The position numbers and the translations under genes are program-made. DNA of 64,000 bases, from contig NZ_JAAKGV010000002.1 of assembly GCF_011043735.1 (NCBI RefSeq), forward strand, positions 1 through 64,000, given 5' to 3'. Shown here one piece after another: positions 33,065 through 42,433 of the stretch; positions within the stretch are counted from its first letter, which is position 1, and every line of letters starts with the position of its first letter. Below the pieces are notes generated by a model that ran no database searches, had not been told where the DNA came from, and worked only from the letters and a program-made list of their open reading frames with translations. Source of the stretch: Methylobacterium sp. DB0501. GTDB taxonomy: Bacteria; Pseudomonadota; Alphaproteobacteria; Rhizobiales; Beijerinckiaceae.

Positions 33065-33127
33065 GCGTCCGAGCGAAGCCGAAATCCGCATTGCGAAGCA
33101 ATCAGTCGGATTTCGTCTGACTGGCGT
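33065..33127 (+). repeat. dispersed repeat family B, copy 2
   Basis: This copy is in opposite orientation to copy 1 at 946-1012. The 20-bp core at 33071-33090 is identical to that copy read on its minus strand, and the downstream block ggatttcgtct also matches after a short variable spacer. The spacer here contains ttgcgaagcaa, a small palindrome. Confidence 0.6.
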
Positions 33128-33291
33128 TGCGAGCCGCGTAGCATCGAGCATCCTGCCGATCCGGTGGAGGGCGAAGGGTCGGGCTGCGCCGTTGTGCGGA
33201 CCGTGATGACGAAGGTCAAGGATCGGCGCGGAACCGCCTCCGGCCTGTCCGCCGGGCGCGCCGGACCCGTCGGGCAGGCTCGCGAGGCTCC

Positions 33292-33387
33292 GGAGCATCG
33301 TCCGACGAAGCGAAGACCGGTTCGGCGCAGACAATGCGCCGAAGTCAAGAGGCCTGGAGCAGTGTTCGACGGCAATGCGATCGGGTG
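33292..33387 (-). repeat. dispersed repeat family A, copy 3
   Basis: Read on the minus strand it begins cacccgatcgcattgcc, contains ctgctccaggcct and gcgccgaaccggt, and ends ttcgtcggacgatgctcc. Alignment with the copy at 15443-15538 is close over its whole length. It ends six bases from the methyltransferase stop codon, mirroring the copy that sits just behind the NicO gene. Confidence 0.7.
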
Positions 33388-33392
33388 CTGAT

Positions 33393-34124
33393 CTAAGGGC
33401 CGACGAACAGCGACGCCTCGAACCCGTGCAGGATCGTCTGGGCATCGACGATCCTGCGGCTCTCGTAGAAGCGCAAGAGGCCCGCGTCGTCCATGTCGAT
33501 CCCGCGATACTCGTCGACGATGCGGTAGAAGTGATCGTCGAGGACGGTCGAGGTCGGATCCAGGTTGGTGATGCAGATGCTGCCCGTCGGGCGCACGCCG
33601 ACGGAGGTCACGCGCAGGTCGGGGCGGTATTTTTCCAGGATCGGCAGCAGCTTCCAGACGTCGCCGGTCCACCAGCCGGCCAGGTCCCTGTCCAGCCGCG
33701 CCTCCGGGTCGTGGTACCGCTCGGTCATCTCGGCATTGGCCGGCAGGCAATCGTCCAGCATGATCAGGCCGTGGCGATGCGAGACCTTCTCGCTGTTGAT
33801 GAAATCGCGCAGCAGGAACTCGAACTGGTGCAGGCCGTCCAGGAACACGACGTCGATCGGCGCGTCGAGGATCTTGCTCGGGGCGTGCTCGCGGAAAAAT
33901 GCGTCGCTGGTCATCTGGTAGAGATGAAGCCGCGTCTTCTTCCCGATGACGTTGCCGGTGATCTGGAAGAGCGGGTCGACGCCGATGCTCGGGCAATCGA
34001 CCTTCACCAGGGTCGAGCCGTCCCTGACGCCGACCTCCAGGTAGCCGCGCGCCTGCTTGGCCCGCGTCATCGCCGCGACGAAGTCGCTGTACAGGGGGCC
34101 TGAATGCCAGTGCGTATGGGTCAT
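33393..34124 (-). CDS. class I SAM-dependent methyltransferase
   Basis: This 243-residue enzyme has the SAM-binding motif YLEVGVRDGSTLVKV, an acidic second-strand end in SIGVDPLF, and the motif IDVVFLDGLHQFEFLLRD, typical of the Methyltransf_24 group that modifies sugars. The start at 34124 follows gggggcagg. It is on the same strand as the glycosyltransferase at 31841-32827 and similarly less GC-rich. It may act on the same glycan, which is inference. Confidence 0.85.
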   Translation of the reverse strand: MTHTHWHSGPLYSDFVAAMTRAKQARGYLEVGVRDGSTLVKVDCPSIGVDPLFQITGNVIGKKTRLHLYQMTSDAFFREHAPSKILDAPIDVVFLDGLHQFEFLLRDFINSEKVSHRHGLIMLDDCLPANAEMTERYHDPEARLDRDLAGWWTGDVWKLLPILEKYRPDLRVTSVGVRPTGSICITNLDPTSTVLDDHFYRIVDEYRGIDMDDAGLLRFYESRRIVDAQTILHGFEASLFVGP

Positions 34125-34454
34125 CGTCGCCTGCCCCCGTGATGTCGCATCGCGATCTCGCGCGGCCCGTCGTCCGGCGCTCGACGAGAGCCTCGCCGGC
34201 TCGCGCGGCCCGTCGGTGAGGCGACGGGTCTTCGGCTCTTGTCTCCGGCTCCTGCCGCGTCGTCCCGCCGCCGGTCGCCGCCTCGTCGGACGATGCTCGC
34301 GCGCATCATGGGGGAGCACGCAGGTCGACTTGCCGGGCCGACTTGCCGGACCGGGCCGATCCGCCGGGCTGTCCTCCCTGGCACGGAAGCCGGCCTGACG
34401 CAACGGCAGGACGAGGCGATGGCGGGATCCCGCGCGTGCGAGATCCCGCTTCCG
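34125..34454. other. intergenic, 330 bp, possible fragment of repeat family A
   Basis: No gene is recognised. Around 34268-34300 the text ccggtcgccgcctcgtcgga then cgatgctcg resembles the last third of repeat family A and may be a truncated copy. The rest is GC-rich without obvious terminator or promoter, apart from sequence upstream of the methyltransferase start. Confidence 0.35.
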
Positions 34455-36752
34455 CTAGATTCCGCTCTTGGCGGGCGAGCCGGCGGTCTGCCCGGCCCGG
34501 TCGGGCACGTTGAACGCCGCCCGCCCCGGCGGGGGGCTCTCGACCGAGCGGAACAGCTGGCCGAGGCCGCCCAGAACCTCGAAGGAGCGGCGCGACAGGG
34601 CGCCGGCGGGGGCGCCGGGCGGCGGCGCGGTCGGGGCGGCGGCCTGCGGGCTGCGGGCGCCGGCCTTGTCGGATTCGAAGCCCGGCATCGGCTTGAGCTC
34701 GATGCCCTGGTGGGCCGGGGCCATCACCTCGTGGAAGGTGATCGCCGGCAGCGAGCCGCCGGTCAGGTTCTTGGTCGAGGAATGGTCGTCGTTGCCGTAC
34801 CAGACCGCGGTCACGAGGTTGCCGGTATAGCCGACGAACCAGGCGTCGCGATAGGCATTGGTGGTGCCGGACTTGCCGGCGGTGCGCACGCCCTCCACCG
34901 CGGCCTTGCGGCCGGTGCCCTCGTCGACGACCTTGTTGAGCATGAAGTTCATGTCGGCGACGACCCGGGTCGAGAGCAGCTGCTCGGGCGGCGCCTCGCT
35001 GGTGTCGTGGCGGTAGATCACCTCGCCGGCGCCGGTGCGGATCTCGGTCGCCGCGTAGGGCTTGGCCCGCCGGCCCCCGTTGGCGAAGACCGAGTAGCCG
35101 GCGGCCTGGTCGAGCACCGTCACCTCGGCCGAGCCGATCGGCAGCGAGACCGAATCGACGAGGTTCGAGGTGATGCCCATCTTGTGGGCGAGCTCGATGA
35201 TCTTGGCCCGGCCGAGCTTGGCGGCGCGCGCCTCGTGGGTCTCGCCGAGCTGCTTGCCCATGGCGATCGAGAACTGCACCGGGATGGTGTTGATCGATTT
35301 CGCCACCGCGACCCAGAGCGGCACGGTGCCGGCAAACGAGCGGCCGTAATTCGCCGGGCACCAGTTGCCGATGCAGACCGGCCGGTCGACGACCCGGCTC
35401 TCGGGCCGCCACTGCCCGGTGGCGAGGGCGGCGGCGTAGACGTAGGGCTTGAACGACGAGCCGGGCTGGCGCAGCGCGTCGGTGGCGCGGTTGAACTGGC
35501 TCTGGCCGTAATCGGCGCCGCCGACCATCGCCCGCACGGCGCCGTCGGGATCCATGGTCACGAGGGCGGCCTGCTCGACGTCGAAGGCGTCGCCGAACTG
35601 GCGCAGCACGTTCTCCACCGCCTGGTCGGCCCGCTTCTGGATCGCGAGGTCGAGCGGCGTCTTGACGACCAGCACCCGCTCCTTCTTCAGCTTGCCCTCG
35701 TCGACGAGCTTCTTGATCTCGTTGAAGGCCCAGTCGAGGTAGTAGTCGGCGCTGATGTCGCGCGAGCGGGTCACGGGTGTGGCCGGGTTGCGCAGGGCCG
35801 ACTGGATCTGCCCTTCCGTCAGGTAGCCGGCCTCGACCATGTTGTGCAGCACGTCCGCGGCGCGGGCGCGGGCCGCCGGCAGGTTGACGTGGGGCGCGTA
35901 CTTCGTCGGCGCCTTGAACAGGCCGGCCAGCATGGCGGCTTCCGGCAGGGTGATGTCCTTGAGGTTCTTGCCGAAATAGTAATCCGCCGCGGCCGCCGCC
36001 CCGAAGGTCCCGCCGCCCATGTAGGCCCGGTCGAGGTAGAGTTTCAGGATCTCGTTCTTGGTCAGGTGGCATTCGAGCCAGAGCGCCAGGAACGCCTCGT
36101 TGATTTTGCGCTCGAGCGAGCGCTCGTTCGACAGGAAGAGGTTCTTGGCGAGCTGCTGGGTCAGCGAGGAGCCGCCCTGGACGTGGCCGCCGCCGCGGGC
36201 ATTCACCGTGACGGCGCGGAGCGTTCCGATCGGGTCGATGCCCCAATGCTCGTAGAAGCGCCGGTCCTCGGTCGAGATCAGCGCCTTGACCAGGATGTCG
36301 GGAAATTCATCGATGCGCAGCGAATCGTCGTGCTTGATGCCGCGCCGCCCGACCTCGGTGCCGTAGCGGTCGAGGAAGGTCACGGCGAGGTCCGGGGCCT
36401 TCAGCCAGTTCTCGCTGGTCTGGTTGAAGGCCGATTGCGCCAGCGTCAGCATCACCACGCCGCCGGCGAGCCCGAGCGTCACGGCCTCGCTCGTGAGGTC
36501 GAGGACGACGCGCTTGGCGCCGGAGACCCGGAAGCGCCGCTGGATCTTCTCGGCGTAGCGGCCATAGGCCTCGCCGAACGAGCGGCCGCCATTGTAGAGG
36601 CCGTCGTTCATCCAGGCGTCGAAGCCGAGCAGCCCGTGGGACAGGCGGGTCCGGAGCTGGGTCAGCCGGCTGGCAGGCCGGTTCTCGGGCCGGTTCTCGG
36701 GCACTTGGGCGGGTCCTCGATGGCGCGATGTCAGGTCTAGCAAACCCCGCAT
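34455..36752 (-). CDS. bifunctional penicillin-binding protein 1A
   Basis: This 765-residue inner-membrane peptidoglycan synthase has a long cytoplasmic N-terminus and one membrane helix ([19 protein letters not shown]). The glycosyltransferase 51 domain carries its catalytic glutamate in [12 protein letters not shown] and the second motif in [15 protein letters not shown]. The transpeptidase domain has all three active-site motifs: SSFK in [14 protein letters not shown] in [11 protein letters not shown], and KSGT in [14 protein letters not shown]. The C-terminal tail is Pro/Ala-rich. It stands alone, divergent from the YcgN-like gene. Confidence 0.95.
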   Translation of the reverse strand: MRGLLDLTSRHRGPAQVPENRPENRPASRLTQLRTRLSHGLLGFDAWMNDGLYNGGRSFGEAYGRYAEKIQRRFRVSGAKRVVLDLTSEAVTLGLAGGVVMLTLAQSAFNQTSENWLKAPDLAVTFLDRYGTEVGRRGIKHDDSLRIDEFPDILVKALISTEDRRFYEHWGIDPIGTLRAVTVNARGGGHVQGGSSLTQQLAKNLFLSNERSLERKINEAFLALWLECHLTKNEILKLYLDRAYMGGGTFGAAAAADYYFGKNLKDITLPEAAMLAGLFKAPTKYAPHVNLPAARARAADVLHNMVEAGYLTEGQIQSALRNPATPVTRSRDISADYYLDWAFNEIKKLVDEGKLKKERVLVVKTPLDLAIQKRADQAVENVLRQFGDAFDVEQAALVTMDPDGAVRAMVGGADYGQSQFNRATDALRQPGSSFKPYVYAAALATGQWRPESRVVDRPVCIGNWCPANYGRSFAGTVPLWVAVAKSINTIPVQFSIAMGKQLGETHEARAAKLGRAKIIELAHKMGITSNLVDSVSLPIGSAEVTVLDQAAGYSVFANGGRRAKPYAATEIRTGAGEVIYRHDTSEAPPEQLLSTRVVADMNFMLNKVVDEGTGRKAAVEGVRTAGKSGTTNAYRDAWFVGYTGNLVTAVWYGNDDHSSTKNLTGGSLPAITFHEVMAPAHQGIELKPMPGFESDKAGARSPQAAAPTAPPPGAPAGALSRRSFEVLGGLGQLFRSVESPPPGRAAFNVPDRAGQTAGSPAKSGI

Positions 36753-36951
36753 CGTAGCGCGAGGCGGGTCGGCCTTCGCAGGCCGTCACGGCCTATATGG
36801 GGCAGTCCCGCACCGACACGACGTCGCAGGATTGCGCAGACGCCGCCGGTCGCGCTTGCCCTGGGCAGCCGCGCGCGGCACAGGGGAGGGAATCCCCCCG
36901 TCGATTCCCGCACGCGCCGTCGATCCGGCGCCACGAAAGCCGTCAGCATCC

Positions 36952-37509
36952 GTGGCCAAAGCCCGCAGCAAGACTCCGCGCCCGCCCGTCTCCCTCAAGG
37001 CCGCGACCCCGTTCTGGCGCGGCAAGAGCCTGGAGGACTTCACGCCGGCGGAGTGGGAGAGCCTGTGCGACGGCTGCGGCCGCTGCTGCCTGCTCAAGCT
37101 CGAGGACGAGGATTCGGGCGAGATCCACTACACCGATATCGGCTGCACGCTGCTCGATGCCGGCACCTGCCGCTGCCGCGACTACGCGAGGCGCCAGCGC
37201 AAGGTGCCCGATTGCGTCCGGCTGACGCCCGAAGCGGTCCGCACCCTGCCCTGGCTGCCGCCGACCTGCGGCTATCGCCTGGTGCGCGACGGGCACGACC
37301 TGCCGTGGTGGCACCCGCTCGTCTCCGGCACCCGCCGCACCGTGCACGAGGCCGGCATCTCGGTCCGGGGCAGGGTCAGCGGCACGGAGGAGGAGTTCGA
37401 GACCGAGGAGCTGCCGGACCGCATCGTCGATTGGCCGGGACAGGATCCCGGGAGCCAGGAACCCGTGAGCCGGGAACTCCGGAGCGAGGATCCGCAGGAA
37501 GGCGCCTGA
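36952..37509 (+). CDS. YcgN/UPF0260 cysteine-cluster protein
   Basis: This 185-residue protein has the conserved cysteine cluster [20 protein letters not shown] and [20 protein letters not shown], with [20 protein letters not shown], the UPF0260 core. The family is predicted to bind an iron-sulfur cluster or zinc, and no reaction is established. The start is uncertain: GTG at 36952 gives a normal family length, while an ATG at 36832 would add an Arg/Pro-rich leader with poor coding bias. The tail ([15 protein letters not shown]) is charged and probably disordered. Confidence 0.85.
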   Translation: MAKARSKTPRPPVSLKAATPFWRGKSLEDFTPAEWESLCDGCGRCCLLKLEDEDSGEIHYTDIGCTLLDAGTCRCRDYARRQRKVPDCVRLTPEAVRTLPWLPPTCGYRLVRDGHDLPWWHPLVSGTRRTVHEAGISVRGRVSGTEEEFETEELPDRIVDWPGQDPGSQEPVSRELRSEDPQEGA

Positions 37510-37625
37510 TCGGAGCCGGGCCGGCCGCAAGGCTGCCCAAGCCGCGCGAAGACCGGTTTCGGCCGCTCTGGCACGAGGCTTGCGAGGCCTTTCCGGACGC
37601 TCATGGGCGTTTCCTCCCTGACTTG

Positions 37626-37662
37626 AGGCCCCGCCGCGCCCTCGCGCGCGGGGCCTTCCTTG
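37626..37662 (+). terminator. putative terminator behind the YcgN-like gene
   Basis: The 9-bp arms aggccccgc (37626-37634) and gcggggcct (37648-37656) are followed by tccttg. The run after the stem is only partly T, so efficiency may be moderate. It separates the YcgN-like gene from gshB. Confidence 0.55.
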
Positions 37663-37726
37663 TCAGGGGCCGTTGCCATCGGGCGCGGCCCGCCCGATAA
37701 CCCGGGCGACCGGAGATACACCCGAC

Positions 37727-38683
37727 ATGGCCCTCACCGTCGCGGTCCAGATGGACCCGATCCAGGCGATCCGCATCGCCGGCGACACCACCTTCTCGCT
37801 GCTGCTGGAGGCGCAAGGCCGCGGCCACACGCTGCTGCACTACACGCCCGACCGGCTCTCGATGCGCGACGGGCGCGTCACCGCCTGGGTCGAGCCCCTG
37901 CGGGTGCAGGACATCGAGGGCGATCACGCCCATCTCGGCGCCCAGGAGCGGATCGATCTGGCGAGCGTCGACGTGGTGCTGATGCGCCAGGACCCGCCCT
38001 TCGACCTCGCCTACATCACGGCGACGCACCTGCTCGAGCGGATCCACCCGCAGACGCTCGTGGTGAACAACCCGTTCGAGGTGCGCAACGCCCCCGAGAA
38101 GCTGTTCGTCACCGCCTATCCGGAGCTGATGCCCCCGACCCTGATCACCCGCGACAAGCGCGAGATCGAGGATTTCCGGGCCGAGCACGGCGCCGTGGTG
38201 ATGAAGCCCCTGCACGGGCACGGCGGCGCGGCGGTGCTGCGGGTGATGCCCGACGACCCGAATTTCGGCTCGATGTACGACCTCTTCGCGGTCACCTTCC
38301 GCGAGCCCTGGGTGGTGCAGCGCTTCCTGCCGCGCATCACGGAAGGCGACAAGCGCATCATCCTGGTCGACGGCGAGCCGATGGGCGCCGTCAACCGGGT
38401 GCCGGCGGCCAACGACATCCGCTCCAACATGGTGCGGGGCGGCACCGGCGGGGCGACGGACCTGACACCGCGCGAGCGCGAGATCTGCGCGGCGATCGGC
38501 CCGGAGCTGCGCCGCCGCGGTCTGATCCTGGTCGGCATCGACGTGATCGACGGCAACCTGACCGAGATCAACGTCACCTCGCCCACCGGCATCCGGGCGA
38601 TCAAGCGCCTCGGCGGCCCCGACCTCGCGGTCGCGGTCTGGGACGCGATCGAGGCCAAGGTGACGAAGCCGCAGAGCGCCTGA
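37727..38683 (+). CDS. gshB: glutathione synthetase
   Basis: This 318-residue ATP-grasp enzyme joins gamma-glutamylcysteine and glycine to make glutathione. Diagnostic segments are [48 protein letters not shown], and [16 protein letters not shown] near the C-terminus. The ATG at 37727 is preceded by ggag at good distance. It is monocistronic between a terminator and a convergent gene. Confidence 0.96.
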   Translation: MALTVAVQMDPIQAIRIAGDTTFSLLLEAQGRGHTLLHYTPDRLSMRDGRVTAWVEPLRVQDIEGDHAHLGAQERIDLASVDVVLMRQDPPFDLAYITATHLLERIHPQTLVVNNPFEVRNAPEKLFVTAYPELMPPTLITRDKREIEDFRAEHGAVVMKPLHGHGGAAVLRVMPDDPNFGSMYDLFAVTFREPWVVQRFLPRITEGDKRIILVDGEPMGAVNRVPAANDIRSNMVRGGTGGATDLTPREREICAAIGPELRRRGLILVGIDVIDGNLTEINVTSPTGIRAIKRLGGPDLAVAVWDAIEAKVTKPQSA

Positions 38684-38740
38684 GCGCGCCTGACGCCTGC
38701 CGTCGCCGTCCGGAAAGGGCGAACGGCGCGGGCTTTCCTC

Positions 38741-38767
38741 GCTCCCCGCGGGTGTGGAGCGGGGAGC
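38741..38767. terminator. hairpin between convergent genes
   Basis: A 9-bp inverted repeat, gctccccgc (38741-38749) and gcggggagc (38759-38767), lies between gshB (+) and the AI-2E family gene (-). There is no T-run on the plus strand. On the minus strand the 3' side is also not T-rich. It may be a bidirectional terminator of weak type. Confidence 0.45.
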
Positions 38768-38822
38768 CCCGCGCTTGGTTCTTCTCATCCGGACAGCCCG
38801 GCACCGCGTCGGACGAGCGCCC

Positions 38823-39980
38823 TCAGCCCGCATCCTCCCCCAGCGTGTCCTCGATGTAGAGCCGGTCGAGCAGCACCTTGGCGACCGCCATCAGGGGCAG
38901 CGCCAGGGCCACGCCCCAGAGGCCGAACAGCACGCCGAGCAGGATCTGCCCGGCGAACAGCGTGGCGGGCGGGATGTCGAGGGCCCGCTTCTGCACGAAC
39001 GGCGTCAGCACGTAGCTCTCCAGCGTCTGGACCAGCAGGTAGACGCACAAGCCCGCGATCACCCCCTTGAGCCCCGAGGCCAGGGAGGCGAGCACGATGA
39101 TGATGCCGGCGACCAGCGCCCCGATGGTCGGGATGAAGCAGAGCAGGCCGGCCTGGAGTCCCAGCACCAGCGCCCCGTCGATGCCGACCAGCGTCAGCCC
39201 GAGCCAGACGCAGACGAAGATCGCCGCCATCACGACGAGCTGCCCGAACAGCCAGTGGCGCAGGGTGATGCCGATGTCGTCGGCGACCGAGGCCGCGTGG
39301 GTGCGGTGGCGCGAGGGCACGAAGCGCAGGAGCCCGTCGCGGTAGGTCCGGGGATCGGCCGCCACGAACAGCCCGAGCACCACGACGATGAACACGTTGC
39401 CGATGGCGCCGAACACCGCCAGCGCCACCGTCGAGGCCTGGCCGAGCACGCTGCCGGCGCCCGACAGGAGCGTGCCGGGGCTCGGCAGGCCGCCCGCCGC
39501 CGGCAGGGTGCGCCGCCCGTCCTCGGCCTCGCCGCCGCCCGGTTGCGCCGCCCCGTCCTTGAGCTTGCCGAAATCGAGGAAGCGGGTGTCGATCCCGCGG
39601 GCGTCGAGCCAGGATTTCACGGTGCCGGATTGCTGCATCAGCGTCTGGCTCAGGCGCTCGGCCTGGGAGGCCACGGTGGCGCCGCCGAGCCCGACCATGC
39701 CGAGCACCAGGATCGTCAGCATCACGCTCACGATCGCGAGCCGGAACCCGTGCCCGAGCGGGACGACGCGGCCGAGAAAATGCGCCAGCCCGTCGAGGAA
39801 GACCGCGAACAGGATGCCGGCGAAGATCAGGAGCAGCGTGTCGGCCGAGCGCCAGGCCAGCAGCATCGCGGCCGTGAACACCACGATTCCGATGCCCGCG
39901 AGGACGAGCGAGCGGGTGCCGCCCCGGAGCGGAAGGGCGGGATCCGGCCGGAGGCCGGCCTGGGATGGGGAAGCGGGCAT
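38823..39980 (-). CDS. AI-2E family transporter (YdiK/PerM-like)
   Basis: This 385-residue membrane protein has about eight transmembrane segments in the AI-2E pattern. Family blocks are FAVFLDGLAHFLGRVVPLG, CFIPTIGALVAGIIIVLASL, LVQTLESYVLTPFVQKR and FGLWGVALALPLMAVAKVLL. The soluble insert (residues about 90-165) contains a low-complexity Gly/Ala stretch. Members export small molecules or act as Na+(Li+)/H+ antiporters, and the substrate cannot be assigned here. The ATG at 39980 starts the N-terminal soluble leader. Confidence 0.92.
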   Translation of the reverse strand: MPASPSQAGLRPDPALPLRGGTRSLVLAGIGIVVFTAAMLLAWRSADTLLLIFAGILFAVFLDGLAHFLGRVVPLGHGFRLAIVSVMLTILVLGMVGLGGATVASQAERLSQTLMQQSGTVKSWLDARGIDTRFLDFGKLKDGAAQPGGGEAEDGRRTLPAAGGLPSPGTLLSGAGSVLGQASTVALAVFGAIGNVFIVVVLGLFVAADPRTYRDGLLRFVPSRHRTHAASVADDIGITLRHWLFGQLVVMAAIFVCVWLGLTLVGIDGALVLGLQAGLLCFIPTIGALVAGIIIVLASLASGLKGVIAGLCVYLLVQTLESYVLTPFVQKRALDIPPATLFAGQILLGVLFGLWGVALALPLMAVAKVLLDRLYIEDTLGEDAG

Positions 39981-40072
39981 GTCCGATGGTCTCTCCGCCG
40001 GCGGCGCGGGCCGCCTCAGGACCTGAGAGATAGCCGCCCGCGGCCGTTCGGCGATCCGCCGGGAGCCGATCC

Positions 40073-40522
40073 CTACTCCTCCTCGCGCCGGCGCCGCACG
40101 CCGGCGAGCACGGCCGGGTGCGCCGAGGTCTTCCACGCCTCCGTCGCCGCCGGCGGGTCGACCGCGATGGGCTTGGGGAGAGCCAGGGTCGGGGCCGGGC
40201 GCCGGGGCGCCCAGTTCTTCACATCCCGCTCCTTCACCTCCCAGTCCGTGACCTCGATCACCTCGACGGCCGGTCGCGGCCGAGGGGCGACCTTCCGGCG
40301 CACCGGCTGGGCCGGGCGGCCGCCGACCATGCGCAGCAGCGCCCAGCCGATGAGCCCGCCCCACGCGAGCAGCAGGCCCCCGGGCGTCGGCCGCTCGGAG
40401 AGCAGGAGGGTTGCGAGCCCGATCAGCGCGCAGGCGACCGCGAGGTTGCGGGCGCTGAGCGGGTCGAAGGGGAGCGGATCGGCCGGACGGGGATCGCGGG
40501 AGGTATGGTGATTGCGGGGCAT
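40073..40522 (-). CDS. small membrane protein, unknown
   Basis: This 149-residue protein has two hydrophobic segments (LAVACALIGLATLLL and GLLLAWGGLIGWALLRMV) followed by a basic, Pro-rich tail of about 80 residues containing IEVTDWEVKERDVKNW. The codon bias is strong and the ATG at 40522 is acceptable. It lies 92 bp upstream of the AI-2E gene on the same strand and may be co-transcribed. No family is recognised. Confidence 0.72.
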   Translation of the reverse strand: MPRNHHTSRDPRPADPLPFDPLSARNLAVACALIGLATLLLSERPTPGGLLLAWGGLIGWALLRMVGGRPAQPVRRKVAPRPRPAVEVIEVTDWEVKERDVKNWAPRRPAPTLALPKPIAVDPPAATEAWKTSAHPAVLAGVRRRREEE

Positions 40523-40652
40523 GGCGGCGATCCTGCCGCAGGCCGGTCAGCGATTCCTCAGTCGGACCGCTCGAATTGTCGGTAATCCCCGTTTCGCACG
40601 GATCATGCGGTGGCGCACTGCCGGCGCGGACCCGTTCGACGGTGCGGCGGGA

Positions 40653-41108
40653 TCACCACCGCGCCGCCGCCGCCGCGTCGTGCTCCGTCGCCTCGACCCA
40701 GCCGCCGAGGGTGCCGTCGGCGCGGTGCTCGCGCTTCCAGAACGGGGCGCGGGTCTTGAGGTAATCCATCAGGAAGCTCGCCGCCTCGAAGGCGGCATTG
40801 CGGTGGGCGGAGGCCGCCAGCACCAGCACGATGCCCTCGCCCGGGCGGACGAGGCCGTGGCGGTGGATCGCCACCGCGCCCTGGAGCGGCCAGCGCCCCG
40901 CGGCCTCGGTGAGCACCCGGCCGATCTCGGCCTCGGCCATACCGGGATAATGCTCGAGCTCGAGGGCGGCGAGCTCTCCGCCCTCGTCGCGGCACAGGCC
41001 GGTGAAGCTCACGATGGCGCCCGCCCGCCCGCCGAGCTCCGCCGTGAGGGCGGCGATCTCCGCCGCGACGTCGAAGGGCTCGGACTGGATCGAGAGGCGA
41101 GGGGTCAT
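40653..41108 (-). CDS. moaE: molybdopterin synthase large subunit MoaE
   Basis: This 151-residue subunit inserts sulfur into precursor Z together with MoaD during molybdenum cofactor synthesis. Conserved blocks are IVSFTGLCRDEGG, LELEHYPGMAEAEI, IHRHGLVRPGEGIVLV, HRNAAFEAASFLMDYLKTRA and FWKREH, with the catalytic lysines in LKTRAPFWK. The start is ambiguous: five in-frame ATGs, 18 bp apart, lie in a tandem repeat (41108, 41126, 41144, 41162, 41180). The one at 41108 gives the usual family N-terminus. No moaD is adjacent. It could supply cofactor to the molybdenum hydroxylase at 8239-10917. Confidence 0.93.
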   Translation of the reverse strand: MTPRLSIQSEPFDVAAEIAALTAELGGRAGAIVSFTGLCRDEGGELAALELEHYPGMAEAEIGRVLTEAAGRWPLQGAVAIHRHGLVRPGEGIVLVLAASAHRNAAFEAASFLMDYLKTRAPFWKREHRADGTLGGWVEATEHDAAAAARW

Positions 41109-41192
41109 GGCGGGTCCGGGGGTCATGGCGGGTCCGGGGGTCATGGCGGGTCCGGGGGTCATGGCGGGTCCGGAGATCATGGCGGGTCCGGA
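41103..41192. repeat. five 18-bp tandem repeats over the moaE start
   Basis: The unit ggtcatggcgggtccggg occurs three times exactly and twice with one or two changes. Read on the minus strand, each unit contains an ATG in frame with moaE (encoding repeated GPAMTP). Gain or loss of whole units keeps the frame and only changes the number of potential start codons. There are no spacers, so it is not a CRISPR. Confidence 0.9.
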
Positions 41193-41324
41193 ATGCGGGT
41201 CCGGCGGCGTCCTACCACGAACGGCGCCCGGACGCCCGGGGCTGTCGCAGGCGGCGGAACGGCGTAGATGTGGAGGTTCACGGCATGGCCCGCCAGCATG
41301 GCCGGCCGGACGGAGGAACGCCCC

Positions 41325-42353
41325 ATGACCCCCGACCTCCTCCTCCCCTACGACGACACCGCACCGACCTTCGCGGCCCGGCCGGTCTGGTGCGGCCGCG
41401 GCAGCACGGTGATCGGGCGGGCGAGCCTCGGGGCGCAAGCCTGGCTCGGCGACGAATCGGTGATCCGCGCCGACGGGCACGACATCGTCGTCGGCGACCG
41501 GTTCTGGCTCGGCGCCCGCTCGACCCTGCACATCGCCGCGGAGGTCTATCCGTGCATCGTCGGCGACCGGGTCACGGTCGGCCGCGACGCGGTGGTCCAT
41601 GCCTGCACGGTCGGCGACGATTGCGTGATCGAGGAGGGCTGCACCGTCCTCGACGGCTCGCTGATCGAGGACGGCGTGCTCCTGGAGGCCGGCAGCACGG
41701 TGTTTCCGCGCACCACCCTGCCGTCGGGCTTCGTCTGCGCCGGCAGCCCGGCCCGGCCGGTGCGGGCGCTGGCCCCGGGCGAACTCGCCGAGCGGGCCGA
41801 GCGCCTGCGCGAGGCCGCCGCCAGCGAGGCGGCCCTGGGCCCTGGGGACGACCTCGTGCCGGATCCCGCGGTGTTCGTCGCCCGCACCGCCCGGCTGCGC
41901 GGCCGGGTCGGCCTGGCGCCGGGGGCGAGCGTGTTCTTCTCCTGTCTCCTCGAGGCGGCGGCGGGGCCGATCGTGATCGGGCCCAACGTCAACGTGCAGG
42001 ACAATTGCGCCCTGCACGCCCGCGCCGAGGGCCTGGTGATCGAGCGCGACACCACGCTCGGCCACAACGTCCACGCCGCCGACGGGCGCATCGGCCCGAA
42101 CTGCCTCATCGGCATGGGCACGCGGCTGAGCCCCGGCACGGTGGTGGAGGCCGACGTGCTGCTCGCCGCGGGCAGCGCCACCGATCCCGGGCAGGTGCTG
42201 GACTCCGGCTGGCTCTGGGGCGGGCGCCCGGCGCGGCCCCTGTCGCGCCTCGACGCGGAGCGGCGCGCGATGATGGCCCGGACCGTGGCGAGCTATGCGG
42301 CGTATGGACGGGCTTATCGCAAGCTGCAGGTACGGGCCCCCGGGGAAGCGTGA
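41325..42353 (+). CDS. tandem left-handed beta-helix protein (gamma-carbonic anhydrase-like, duplicated)
   Basis: This 342-residue protein holds two hexapeptide-repeat domains (about residues 25-150 and 190-310), each resembling gamma-carbonic anhydrase/PaaY proteins. In the first, the block TVGRDAVVHACTVGD has arginine where the usual zinc histidine stands. In the second, NVQDNCALHA and TTLGHNVHAADGRIG keep histidines, but the second pair is spaced differently from typical enzymes. The start at 41325 follows ggagga. Catalysis is doubtful; acetyltransferase-like or scaffold roles are possible. Confidence 0.83.
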   Translation: MTPDLLLPYDDTAPTFAARPVWCGRGSTVIGRASLGAQAWLGDESVIRADGHDIVVGDRFWLGARSTLHIAAEVYPCIVGDRVTVGRDAVVHACTVGDDCVIEEGCTVLDGSLIEDGVLLEAGSTVFPRTTLPSGFVCAGSPARPVRALAPGELAERAERLREAAASEAALGPGDDLVPDPAVFVARTARLRGRVGLAPGASVFFSCLLEAAAGPIVIGPNVNVQDNCALHARAEGLVIERDTTLGHNVHAADGRIGPNCLIGMGTRLSPGTVVEADVLLAAGSATDPGQVLDSGWLWGGRPARPLSRLDAERRAMMARTVASYAAYGRAYRKLQVRAPGEA

Positions 42354-42433
42354 GAGGGGGAAGGGCCGGTTCCCGGGTCGGATCCGTCGGAGGGGGCGCC
42401 GGCCATCCCGTCACGTCCACGGAAAACAAGGGC

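Larger units (their letters stand above)
32828..33392. other. intergenic, 565 bp, filled with dispersed repeats
   Basis: No convincing gene is present. The interval carries one copy of repeat family B (33065-33127) and one of family A (33292-33387). The remainder shows no strong coding bias. Its position between two less GC-rich sugar/methyl transfer genes suggests rearranged or acquired DNA. Confidence 0.6.

Noticed and set aside
37520..37600. Additional copy of repeat family A behind the YcgN-like gene
   Set aside because: Only a gcgaagaccggtttcgg stretch resembles the family, and the two ends do not align, so chance similarity cannot be excluded.
41103..41192. Direct repeats resembling a CRISPR array
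   Set aside because: The 18-bp units are contiguous with no spacers and lie in a moaE frame, so this is a tandem repeat.
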